Of a stretch of 64,000 bases of DNA, positions 13,099-24,295 are shown piece by piece (the stretch's first letter is position 1; each line of letters opens with the position of its first letter). The notes under the pieces are model-generated. The model was given only the letters and a program-made list of their open reading frames with translations, made no database searches and was not told the DNA's origin. The position numbers and the translations under genes were made by a program. Origin of the DNA: Arcuatula senhousia (taxonomy: Eukaryota; Mollusca; Bivalvia; Mytilida; Mytilidae); NCBI GenBank assembly GCA_963971305.1, contig OZ020305.1, positions 9,457,001 to 9,521,000 on the forward strand. Reading direction: 5' to 3'.

Positions 13099-13168
13099 CT
13101 AGATATTTGTAACTGACAGTTCTGACCTGTTTGATTAAATAAACATTTGGACGAAATCGTTTTATATA
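13099..13168 (-). promoter_or_regulatory. TATA box and non-coding first exon of secreted-peptide gene 1
   Basis: On the minus strand a TATATAAAA box lies at 13168-13160. About 30 nt downstream begins a short stretch ending at 13099 in ATATCTAG followed by the strong donor GTAAGAC. This is a fitting partner for the acceptor at 11974-11973 just before the start codon of the secreted-peptide gene. The exon is inferred from signals only. Confidence 0.5.
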
Positions 13169-13828
13169 TAAACAACTTGGATGCTTATGTAACTCAAAGT
13201 TCGCATGACCTTTTAGTGACTTGTTTCTTTATATTTTTTTTAACAAAACAAAATTTTTACATGATGACTGCTTAAGGTTGTAAACAACAATGTGATTGAT
13301 CTTAGTAATTACTTATTTTATTGCACATTTGACCATTTAAAGTAGACAATAAAAATTGTAAAGAAACGTGAGTTTTTCTTCAAAAGTATGCACAAAGGAT
13401 TGTTGGGAATTTCCCATTTTATAAGGCTGGGTTGTGTTTGTGATTTTTTTAATATCAATTGTTATATATGCAGGTATATGGGAGTGCAAACATAACAACG
13501 TACTACGATTTAGAACGAATCATAGAACAATGATCAATACAAACACCTTTGGTTTTTTTGTATAAAAGTAGAATTTCATTATTTTAGTTTTCTCCATTTT
13601 TGGGGAAATTGTGAAACTGTGACGCCAGTAAATACCTGAACTATGTATCCAGATATCTCCAGTTGCTTCTTATGAAACTAGATACAGCTGTTAATTGATC
13701 GTGAACATGGTGAACCTTGATTAAATTTACGAGTACCGTTGAATGGCGATATACGTAACCATTCTCAAGATTCCCAAGCATGCATAGTGACCGAGTCAGT
13801 CTTAACTCCCTAGTTGAAATATACCATA

Positions 13829-14060
13829 CTATGGAACTATCGGAATCGCCGGTGCCAATTCCAACGCTTGTTTCAGCTCATTTGCATGTAACCGGGTTTC
13901 TCGGTTTCCTGAAGGGGGGAGTCTGAGGTTACCTATACTACCCTCACTTGTCGCAATTTTTGCTGAGTTCGTAAACTCCTTAAAGGGAGAGTAGCGAACT
14001 CGGCCGATGAATGCCGATTGCACTACCCGATAAACCCAATGGACGTGCAAACGCAACAAT
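13829..14060 (-). repeat. Possible SINE-like repeat
   Basis: A block of clearly higher GC than its surroundings. On the minus strand near its start, TAGTGCAATCG fits the RNA polymerase III A-box consensus, but the B box is poor (AGTTCGCTACT). The ORF across it has no recognisable product. Weak call. Confidence 0.25.
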
Positions 14061-14666
14061 ATAGACCATACTTCCCTATTTTATGATAAAATTACGCAAC
14101 TTACAAAAAATGTAATTAAACCACTCTGTCACTTTATTTGTAAACATATACTCTATCAAATCTAAATTTGGGTTTACAATTTTGGTTAATTGTGCGATAT
14201 AATTCCAACAGTTTGAGGTAAGACGTAAAAAAATTGGCATATTTTTTTAAACAAATGAAAGGAAAAAATCTAAGATGTAAACTTGGTAAAAGGGACTATC
14301 CTTAAGCTTCTATTATATGGACTTATTTTAAATAATCCTTGTAAAAACACACAATGAATATTATTTTAATTAAAAGTTTGAGAAAAAAAGCTGCAAGCTT
14401 TATACATTGCTTTTTAGCAAAACACCATTGCGATTGTTTGCAATGATCGATGCACAACATTTTGCAATCAATTGCTTCAAAACAACCAAAAAGGTGTATT
14501 GGCAGACTAAACTTCAATGCATTTTCTGTGATGAAAAAGCTTTATGTCAGATGACACGAATGATTTTTTTAGTTATGTACATAACTTAAAAAAGATCGTT
14601 ATTCTTCAGATAAATACATTTTTTTAATTGATTTTTTTAATATCTTATATATTTATCTTATAGATC

Positions 14667-16498
14667 ATGAAGTTTTCTCTGCTATATATTTTGGTGGGTG
14701 TGCTACTATTTTCCACTGCATTTGTCCAAGGACAGTATCGATTCTCATTTGGACGTTCTTCCTTTTCCCGTGGTAAATAGACTGTATATCTTTGTGTTTA
14801 ACTAGAAATTCAACAAAGTTACAGGCAACAATTTCTTCTACACCTGACGTGCGTTTCGTCTATTCAAGGCTCATTACATGCCCCCTGCCAAAAAGATTGA
14901 AATTTCCAAACACTACATGAATCTGAAGAAATTTGAACAACAAAACTTAATTATCCCGATCTGGAACCCAAATTATGACTTAGATCAAGCTATGACTGGA
15001 TAATTGGAAGAAACTTAGTGTTTTGAATTTTTTTATTTAAACACTGACAATTTTGAAAATCGTTGATGTGTTCTTCAACACATTTAATTAATGATGCTGG
15101 AGTGGGCTAAAGCCACGGACCGACCATTTAACTTGATGGGGTGGGCTTTAGCTTTTTTCTAATAAGATATTCGGTAAATTATTTTTGATGAAAAAGATAT
15201 TTTGGCAGCAGAGGGTAAGAAAAAGATATTCTGGAGAAGGATTTCTGCCATATAAAATAATGCGAATATTGAAAAAAATATCTGTCGCAAGCCTTCGAAA
15301 AAGAAGTATTTTTTAACCAAACCAAAAAACAAAGCCCCCTTCAAGTTAATTGATCGTCCCTTAATTACTTCGACGAGGAATAAAGAATGCAACTTAGAAC
15401 TTTATGAACTTGTACCGATTCATTGATTCTATCCAGTGTATGCATGGGTAAATTATCGTAAATTATTCAAAATGAATACATCTGCTAAAAATATTGTTGA
15501 TGAAGTATCAAATAACTTCATAAAAACTGAAAGGAGATGAAAAAAATATTTTACAAAGATAAAGGGGTCAGGACTTCGTAAAGTTAACATAAACACCGAT
15601 TTTAGTCCTTGTGTCCAATTTCAACAATTACCCGAAGTATCCGTACGCGAACTATCTTTGCTCTCGCGGACGTGTGGTATGAGCTAGCTTTGTTGAAGTT
15701 TTGTTTAAAAGGTTTTTTGTTTAGCTTAGTTTATATATATATCTTATTTGTCAAAACATAATAATTGCATAGAAACAATTGGGGCCTGGGTGGTCGAGTA
15801 GTCTATGGTGCTTGTAAAAATACTACACTAATGACCTTTAGGGAATTACCTCTTCAGATGTTGTTGGATCGAGTCCGTATTTGTTATTTACAGAAAAGGT
15901 AATGCCCAACCTGCATGTAGTAATAAGGTTTTTCAATAACCTGGCCATGGTCGGTTGTTCCCTTCCCATATGTCGGTTTCATCCAGCATTAAAACTGACC
16001 GTCCCGTATGACCCCGGTATATCGAAAAGGGCTCAAACATAAACATATAGACAGCAACACACGAATGGGGGAAAGGGCAAATTTTCGTTTTCAAGATAAA
16101 ATAATTTAAAGTTTAATTAATTGCACGGTGAATAACTTGTATAATTTACCAGCCAAACCTATAGCAAATCGATCAACATTTATTCAAACGTAAAAACTTA
16201 TTTGGATTTGCTTTTTTAATCTGAATAACTAGACCAGCTAGTAATGCATCTGAGCCACTTGCATGTAAGCTTGAAAAGGAAAATTTTGATGTGCCACCCG
16301 CCGCTCGACCACTATGTAGAATATAATTTACATGTTTTTTATAACGATATATCTGTACTTTTCGGATAGTTATTGTTTCAACTGAACCTGGCTGTTTGCT
16401 TTGTATTTCTAGGGGGAGGGAGAAACAATTTTGGAAATTTCCAAAGATTCCGACCAAGAAGTGGAAACGGCATGATGAGAAGTTACCAACAAGGATAA
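14667..16498 (+). CDS. Small secreted Arg/Phe/Gly-rich peptide, cluster gene 2
   Basis: Coding exons 14667-14772 and 16413-16498 join in phase 1 (donor GTAAAT, acceptor TTTCTAG) to give 63 residues. Residues 1 to about 22 form a clear signal peptide (MKFSLLYILVGVLLF, then STAFVQG). The mature part is rich in Arg, Phe, Gly, Asn and Ser (QYRFSFGRSSFSRGGGR, then NFQRFRPRSGNGMM) and ends RSYQQG. It has no cysteine and is strongly basic. The ATG lies 3 nt after a splice acceptor (14661-14663), implying a non-coding first exon. A polyadenylation signal AATAAA lies at 16614-16619. The C-terminal SGNG...MM...Y..G pattern is shared with the gene at 19.9 kb. The intron contains a tRNA-derived SINE and other repeats. 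Function unknown. Confidence 0.78.
15781..16050 (+). repeat. tRNA-derived SINE
   Basis: The head GGCCTGGGTGGTCGAGTAG resembles a Leu/Ser-type tRNA. It has an A box TGGTCGAGTAG (15791-15801) and, 75 nt on, a B box GGATCGAGTCC (15866-15876) with one mismatch to GGTTCGANNCC. A conserved-looking GC-richer body follows to about 16050. It lies in the intron of secreted-peptide gene 2. No isolated functional tRNA is claimed. Confidence 0.6.
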
Positions 16499-16613
16499 GG
16501 CTTGCACAACAATACAGCATCAAATACTTTCATCTGTTGATTATTTGTTTCTTACTGTATGCATATTGAACATTACGTAAGATAAGGAGTTAACTAGATT
16601 CTATATAATTCCA

Positions 16614-16619
16614 AATAAA
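16614..16619 (+). promoter_or_regulatory. Polyadenylation signal of secreted-peptide gene 2
   Basis: AATAAA lies 116 nt after the stop codon of the two-exon secreted-peptide gene ending at 16498, at a normal distance for a short 3' UTR. Confidence 0.5.
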
Positions 16620-17355
16620 ATTATTCAGACCACGATGGAGTTAATATATGATGGAAACAGTTAAAAATGAAAAACCCATTTTATGTTTAACTGTTGAAAG
16701 AATATAACTTATAATTAAATTGTCCCTGGATGGAAAATAATTAAACTACATATGATTCAAGCCCAATCCTAAAGTGCCAATGAAAGACCATCTTCTTGAC
16801 AAAAACAAATAACATAAGTTCGACGAATACAAAATCAGCTTTGGTAAAGATTGCTGGCTTAGGACATGTACATTTAAAATTCTTTCTCACTCGTATACCA
16901 ATTTGCATCCCAAAAGAGAAACTGAAAGATCCTTACTTTGAGCAATAACCTAGAAGTATCAAAGTCTGTGTCAGTTAATCAAGATATTTTGAAAATTGCA
17001 AATAGTAACCATACGATCTTTGATTTTAAATACTTGGACTCCGTGAACCTCTGCTTTTTTGTACTTTAATAAAATTGCATGATTTCTATGCATATATCAT
17101 TGTCTTTTAATTGATGATGTTAAAATCAAACACACAATCGTCGGGCAAAAATAATCATGGCCCACCCAACCCGCATGGGGCAGATCCAGAAAGGGATTAG
17201 CACTAAGGACGAAAGGGGCTTCCAGATCAATCTATCTGATAATCTAAACGAAAATTTAAACATTTTTGAAGAATCCCGAACCTACCCAGGATTGCTTTAC
17301 TTCGGTGTGCAGCGCAAAGTCGGTAAGATATTGAGATCGTAATAAAATGAAAAAC

Positions 17356-17472
17356 CACAGGCGTTTGGGTCCAGGATTTCAACGTGTATATACAAATTTT
17401 TAGAGACGAGATGAAAATTTTTATATACACATTATTTATAATAAAATAAAATCCTGGACCCAAACGCCTGTG
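17356..17472. mobile_element. 117-bp MITE with 24-bp inverted repeats
   Basis: The left end CACAGGCGTTTGGGTCCAGG and the right end CCTGGACCCAAACGCCTGTG are perfect inverse copies, with a TATATAC-rich interior. Flanks TGAAAAAC and TGAAACAA may be a decayed 8-bp target duplication, as for hAT elements. Confidence 0.75.
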
Positions 17473-17927
17473 TGAAACAACATATAAAAACATTACACAT
17501 AAGAATACAATAATTATTGTTTTATTCAAAATGGATTTTCAGAAAACAAATAATTTATTTTTAATAAAAGTGACCGATGGTATACATAAAGTATCCAGTA
17601 TAAATTCATGACTTTTCGTCTGCCAATCTGTTTCTTTTAAAATTTAATTTAATTATTAACACATTTAAACTGAAGCAAGATATCGACAAATCGACGCGAC
17701 AAGAGTCCTATGTATACAGAATTTATAGCGTCCGTGTGTCTGACCATTCAACCACTTTGATATGTTGGTACGGATAACTTAGTAGAATTCTTGAAATTTT
17801 AACATGATATTTGAAAGTATCAAATCCATCAAACGTACTTGGAACGGGAGACTTTTCTGTCAAAATTTTAATCTTTATAAAACTTATCCAATTACTGCTT
17901 CTGTTCTTTTTTAGGTTTTTTTTGGCT

Positions 17928-17968
17928 AGTATATTTTTGGAGTAGTTAAACTACTCCAAAAATATACT
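17928..17968. repeat. Perfect 20-bp inverted repeat (hairpin)
   Basis: AGTATATTTTTGGAGTAGTT is followed by one base and then its exact reverse complement. It could form a 20-bp stem with a one-base loop. No flanking gene uses it as far as can be seen. Confidence 0.8.
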
Positions 17969-18499
17969 GACTAATATTAGGATGGAAATTCATACCCTTA
18001 ATCTTTTCCTTGAAGAGGTTGAAAAATCTACCAATATTTTGCTCATTGTTACTGTACATAAAGGGTAGATATTTCGGAGAAAGAACACCTAAAATGTCTT
18101 ATGGTGCGACAAGACATGTACGTTAAAAAATCTGAAATAGGCTAAATCAGAGATTTAGTTTGAAGTCTGTGGTAATCAGGTCCATTGTAACAGTTAGAGC
18201 TATGTTTCCTTCTTTGGTACTCAACTGTCTGTCCTAAGATACAGAATATATTTTTATTGTAATGATATAGTATATATATATCTCATTTGTATGTAATATT
18301 ACTAACCAACGATTATATAAGTTTGTCTATATAATACCCTGCTTATGTAGACATTAATATTACTGGGTATATTTCTTGCAAAAGCTGTAGCAAGAAATAT
18401 AATTGTTCACAGCTATAGTAAAATAAAATTTTGTAAAATGGAGAAAAAAAAAGATACAGTTCTTATACAAAACATTTCATCGAATAAGCACTGAATTGA

Positions 18500-18622
18500 G
18501 TTGTCGGACGCAGCAAACTGTCGGATGAACATACCGTTGGACAATCTATCTGTCGGACCATCTAACTGTCGGACTATCCAGCTGTGACCAACGAACCGTC
18601 GTACTATCGAAATGTCGGACTA
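18500..18622. repeat. Degenerate minisatellite of a CTGTCGGAC unit
   Basis: About seven imperfect units of 15-19 bp with the core (A/C)TGTCGGAC(T)AT, e.g. AACTGTCGGATGAAC, ATCTGTCGGACC, TAACTGTCGGACTAT, AATGTCGGACTAG. The block is richer in CpG than its surroundings. Confidence 0.6.
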
Positions 18623-19891
18623 GTGATAACGCCGATACGAAAGACGAACGATTGTATGTAGTTATGACAGAATATTTGTCAGGAAGACTCTATGTATTGT
18701 ATTGTTTTTTCATTCATCCATATATTCCAGTATTCAGGAATGTAAGTAAAGACTATTCAGACGGGGAAAGTTATGTAGAAAAAAAAAACAGATTTACACA
18801 TGCATTAAGTTATCGATATAAAAACACCATAAAAGTCACTTCACAAGAGGAAACAAACCGATATTTCTTTTAAATCTGTTGATGATTGGCTATGACTAAA
18901 TAAACAATCAGAAATTCGTCTGTTGTGTCTTTTTAATATAGTTTCTGATATATAGGTTGACATACGTAATAATATTAATTAAGCTAAGTATGTGACAAGG
19001 TCCCAACAATTGTTTACCTCGATAAAACTACTTTTTTATACACAAGTTAACAACTTTTTTGATCTGGAATCAATATTAGCAAAGGTATGTCAAAATATTT
19101 CAGTTAACGTATATATAGAATATAGCGCATGTAATCGTACATTTTATGGTAAGAGCCTACAGTTGTTTTTTTATAGTAATCTTTTCTTGATTTGTTGATT
19201 GAATTGTAGTGCTCTGCCAAGTTATTTTTTCTTTTTTAAATGCCTTTTAAGTGTTGATAAGTTATAATTTTTACTTTCAGGACGGGCACCTAATGATTAT
19301 AGGAGGGTATAGCGTGATATTTGCCACTTTAATGTGGGGGGATATAAGAATGATGGTTACAAAATAAACTAAATCTGCAATTGAAAATAGTAAAAAATTC
19401 GAGAGCATAACTTTTTAATGTAATTCACACAAGTGGACCTACGGTGTCCCCATAAAGTGATGTGAGTTATTGCAAACCTAAAACCGCAACAGAAAAGGGA
19501 GGTTTGGTCCCATAAAACCTAGCTCATTCCACCATTTATTTGCCTGTTCAAAGTCAGGATCATTGCGATCTTCAAGTCTTGTCTTGTCTTTTAATTTCTT
19601 TTTGGACATGTTTGGTTGATCCCCCAGTTCCGAAGTTCTTCATTAACTTAAGTCGCTATTTTTTAACATTCAATGTATCTTTTTCCCTTTTTTTTTCACG
19701 AATACCAATGCTTTCAAAATCCTACAAATTTGTAAAATTTATAGACACCACAAACGACAGAACACTATATCATTTTAAATAAATTAAAACATATGGGACA
19801 CATTAAAAATTGATCCTATTTCTTAGTCCTTTGTTTTGAATAAGGTTTCTTCCTATACATATATGTTTGAGTGTTATTTATTTACAGGAAT

Positions 19892-20528
19892 ATGAAACTG
19901 TTTTTGGTAGTTTTGTTGGTGGCCACGATAGTCACTGTCAAATCGTATGTGTTCAACCCAACATCTCATTTTAACAAGCAGAGTAAGTCTGTTTTTATTG
20001 TAAAATTGAATTTACTATTTTTTATAACAATACCAGTATACAAGTTTCAATTTTAAAAATTGAAGTTGTAATTTTCGTAATAGTTTTCTAAGCAACTACT
20101 AACCACCACCCTCACCTACAACTAGTTAAACGAAAGAAGCAAAACGGCACTAATGGGACATTTAAGTATCAAAACTACGAACGACAAAACCAGAAAGCGC
20201 GAACGAGAACAGCACGAAAAAACAAAAAACAAATCCACAAAACCAACCGAACAGAAATCATCTACGCGAACTCAAGGTGTAACGAGAGTGGTCTCAGGTG
20301 CTCCGGAGGAGTAAGCAGTTTCCGAAATATGGCCATTTTCGGTGCTTTATCTTTACAGATTTTGGTCTTTGATCCATGTTTGTCTTTATTATTCTAGAAT
20401 CTCTGTACACCACCAATCACCACTTTAACCAGCAAGTGTACTTCCCCGTGGGCCTGGCCAGTCAATATGGCACTGGGAGTGGCAATGGCAGAAAGAAGTC
20501 AATGATGGGGATATATTACAAGGGCTGA
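19892..20528 (+). CDS. Small secreted peptide, cluster gene 3
   Basis: Coding exons 19892-19982 and 20398-20528 join in phase 1 (donor AGTAAGT after ...CAGA, acceptor ATTCTAG) to give 73 residues. A signal peptide (MKLFLVVLLVATIVTVKS) is followed by a tract rich in Tyr, Phe, Asn and His (YVFNPTSHFNKQ, then HHFNQQVYFPVG), a Gly-rich link (GTGSGNGRKK) and the end SMMGIYYKG. No cysteine. The ATG follows a splice acceptor at 19886-19887 by 4 nt. A possible non-coding first exon ends at 19084 before GTATGT, with a TATA-like TTATACA upstream, but this is weak. AATAAA at 20598-20603 is a likely polyadenylation signal. Same plan as the two other peptide genes in the window, though the mature part is longer and less arginine-rich. 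Function unknown. Confidence 0.76.
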
Positions 20529-20597
20529 TCAATAAATGATGAATTAACCGTCTCCCTTTTTTGTATGATAGTCCCCTTCTGTTACTTGTTTTCTAGC

Positions 20598-20603
20598 AAT
20601 AAA
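20598..20603 (+). promoter_or_regulatory. Polyadenylation signal of secreted-peptide gene 3
   Basis: AATAAA 70 nt after the stop codon of the secreted-peptide gene ending at 20528. Confidence 0.5.
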
Positions 20604-21048
20604 TATTCTGCTCTTAGACTAGTCTTGTAGTTTTTTTACAATGCATGTAACAACGACACTGAACCAAAAGATTGGGAAGTTGTCTACACTTTTTAACGCA
20701 CATGGGTTAGCAGGTAAAAAGTAATTGTTGACCTTTTATCTTAAACTCTTGTCAAGAATCTGATAACATCATCTAATTAAGACTTTTGTAATGACATAAA
20801 ACATAAAAACGCTGCTTTCTATCGTAAAAGGGTAATTACCCCTATAAGCCAGGGTTCATCTGACAACTTTAACCCAAAAATGAGTTTTGTAGAGCTTTTA
20901 ATTCTGAAGAGCCTAATTTTCTAATGATTTTTCCTATTGGTTCAAGTCCATGTAATTGTCCATTTATGTTACAATATTATGCATCTGGTATTTTAAATAA
21001 CACTTGTGGAACAATTTCAAATGAAAAAATGTGCAATTTATTGGTTGG

Positions 21049-21248
21049 GGCTCCCGCAGGGTACCCCCCTCAGGTCGCAAGGTCGCCTTTAAAAGGGGCC
21101 TGAGGTCGCAAGGTCGCTTTTAAAATACATATTTTGGCGGAGGTCGCAGGTCGTTTTCTGGCATAGGCCGATTTTATGAAGTGTAGGTCGGAAGTCGCCC
21201 TTAAAAAGCCCTCAGGTCGCAGGTCGTTTTTAACCCTGCGGGGGCCAC
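21049..21248. mobile_element. 200-bp GC-rich MITE with AGGTCGC repeats
   Basis: The inverted termini GGCTCCCGCAGGGT and ACCCTGCGGGGGCC are flanked by the direct repeat TTGGTTGG (21041-21048 and 21249-21256), an 8-bp target duplication. The inside carries about eight AGGTCG(C) hexamers, several in close tandem, with CTTTTAAAA-type spacers. Confidence 0.7.
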
Positions 21249-24083
21249 TTGGTTGGCCTGGCTATGATTTCAATAACAGAAAAAAATACAATCATTCTTA
21301 AATATATTTAAAATTAGAAGCTCACTTTTTGGATAAAAGAACAAGGGTTTATTCCATGTAGGCGAATATTTAATACAATCAAAGTGTCGTAGATCTATTA
21401 GATTGAATGCACGGGCTTTGCATAGTGACGCACGATGTATCAAAGACACCCATTGACATGGAAACAGATGGATTAAATTGTCAGAGTCTATTAACCATTT
21501 ACAAAGAAAGATACCATCAATTAGCTAAATATTTCACGACAAACCAGACTTGACATGTCTTAGTTTCTTGTTGTTCATTTCAATGTGTCTGCATGGAAAC
21601 AAAAAAATGTAAATAAAACAAATTGTCACTTGAACTAATTTAACGGCTGGCATTAAACTGAACCTCTTTTGGCATAAATGTATTAGATTATCCTGGTATT
21701 CAAGACAGACATGACAAAATTGCAAGAGAAAATATGACGTGAAAAATCCAATGATATCTTTCTTATGAACTAAAACAAATCTGTATTGTTTAAATATTTT
21801 AATCTTCTTTCCTTGGTTTTGACCAAAGATAAGTTTTACTATGTGAGCCAGTTTTCAGCTTAAACAATTCAACGTACTAGTATTTGACCTAATTGACTCA
21901 AAATCAACAAGTGTCATTTTAAACTCCTAAAGAAGAACAAAATGTGGAACACAAAATGAAACACGAGCATTTAATACTAGTACATGTATGTGATTAATAG
22001 TATGGCCCAGCACCCAATTTTCAGCTAAAAGTTCAATGTTTTCTGTTAATCTAAAAACAAAAAAAGTCTGATCCCTGCCTTAGAATTTTGTATTTCACGA
22101 AATTCAATCATAACCAACGAAAATTATGCTATTGAAACCTATTTGTGATTGTCTAAAAACAAATTTCTGTTGTGTTTTGAACATGGTGTACTATTAGGCT
22201 ACAGTTTCTTAACAAACAAGAATAATTCATACGATCCCTAAAAAAATCTTTCTTCGTTATCAGCCACTAGTAGAAAAGTTCAAAATTGAGTTAAAAGATA
22301 TGGTGGTTAATTGTTTTAATTAGTGTTTGACTGGTCTGCTGTACTGAGATGATCACCTCAATATCCCTATTGTGTCTCACAACTATGTTGTGTTCTATGG
22401 TCATTACCGGATCCTAAGATCGCAATGGAAGAGGGAGGTTTGGGGCCATAAAACCTGGTTTAACCCTCCATTTCGATAAAAAATAAGGTTTTTTTCCAAA
22501 AATATTTCACATTTTGGAATGAAATTTTAATATGCAAATTATGACCCTGTATAAAATTTCAGAACTGTGGTGTTAATAGTTTTTGAGTTTTAGTGTTCAC
22601 AAGAATTGTTGACGGACGGACAGATGGACAGACAGATGGATAAAGTGAAAACTATAGGGGTTCGCATCTTTGATGGGGGGGCCCTAATTAATTTCCAAGT
22701 CTCTTGAAATAAAGCATCATATTCAAAATCATTTTGTTACATGTTTCAAGTGCAGAAAACTAATGTCAGAGTCATGACATGTGGTTCAAGAAACATTGCA
22801 ATTATCAATTAGCTATAGACCATAAAACAAAACAAGAAAAGGAAATGAGGCGGAAGGAATCCTACAGAATCTACATCTACAAAATCATGAGACAGGTCCA
22901 CATAATAAACCTAGGTATTGCTTAATCAAGATAGCAACTGCCTGAGATCAGCACCTAACTGCAAAATTAACCAGATGAATTGCAGATAGTACGGTAAGTA
23001 TTTTCTCAATATGATGCATGTGTTAGATGTACTTTGAATGTACTATTGTTCTAGAGTTACCAATTTTTGTGGTTATCATAGGTCACGTAAGGCTAAACTC
23101 AGAAAGTTGTTTGTAAAAGAATGTGAAATCTCTTTTGATATCTTTGGCTTTGTTTACGTAATTACAAGTGTCAGCTTAACATTACATCTTTATATGATCT
23201 TTTTTTTTATACAAGTTAAAAAAAGGTCAATCAGGAGTGTCTTTATTATTTTCTTTATGTGGGTTGCACTTGTATAAGTAGACTAATCATTATGCTATGT
23301 ATTTTCATTCTTAAAACATCATAAAAGTGTCATTTACTAGAATTAACATGACAAATTTCATAACTTATTTACGCAACCAACTTTATTGGTGTAAATCTTT
23401 TTCTCAAGCATAATTCTACTAAATGATCAAAATATGTTGTTTATTTTTTTTTCGTCAACAACCATTTATATTATGGAGATAAAAGTCTAACATATGAAAA
23501 GTCTTTAGATTTCTGTTACTGTCCTGGGATTATATTGTTTTGCAGGATTTTTAAGCCAGGTTGAACTGACATTTTCTTAAAATTTAAATTGCCAAAGTTA
23601 TAGTTAGAATTTACATTTTAATGTCTTTTTAGCTTACAGTACATAACTATTATGAACCTAATGCTTACATTTTTTGAATTCATTCTTGATACAGTAGCCT
23701 TAATTGATGTTTTACAGACCTAACCTAATTAACTCTGTACTGATAAACAAATTTGTGAACCTGTTATAAATAATAAAAGAATCAAAAAATCATAATGCCT
23801 CAACTCACAAATGTCAATGTGCATAGTTAGAAACTCACAGTGATTACGTCCTACCAGTGATGGAGGGGGTAGGACATAATCATCTTTCAGACGATGACAT
23901 ATATGTTAAATTCATTTCATCATGAAGGTAAACCTGTTTGGAATGAACAGATGGATGATTGGGCCTAAACACTACATGCCCCTCTACTTTGTTGGTGGGG
24001 CATTAAAACATTAGTCTTACTGAATTTTGTCTACATGTTTTGAGACACAATGCAAGTTCATATTCTGTCCCTCTTAACTGAAA

Positions 24084-24295
24084 TACTGTGGTTTCATTAT
24101 TATTTGTGGGTTATCAGTTTTCATGGTTTTCATGTATAGGCTTACCCCACGAAATTTAATACCCACCAAAAAGGAAATTTAACATTGATCTATATCATAA
24201 GGACTTTAGAACCACGAATTTAAGATTCCACACACTGGTACTTTTTTGTCAAACCACACAAATTGATATCCACGAAAATAAATGAATCCACAATA
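24084..24295. mobile_element. MITE, 'TACTGTGGTTTCATT' family, copy 1
   Basis: The left end TACTGTGGTTTCATTATTAT pairs with the inverted right end AAATAAATGAATCCACA. A second copy is at 61270-61475 and a diverged one lies near 31885-32060. A TA target duplication is possible. Confidence 0.65.

Noticed and set aside
13829..14059. 76-residue ORF on the minus strand
   Set aside because: It lies wholly within a GC-richer repeat-like block and resembles no protein.
17157..17342. Possible fourth member of the secreted-peptide cluster
   Set aside because: The 61-residue ORF starts with MAHPTRMGQIQKG, has no signal peptide and lacks the phase-1 splice sites and Gly-stop end of the three real members.
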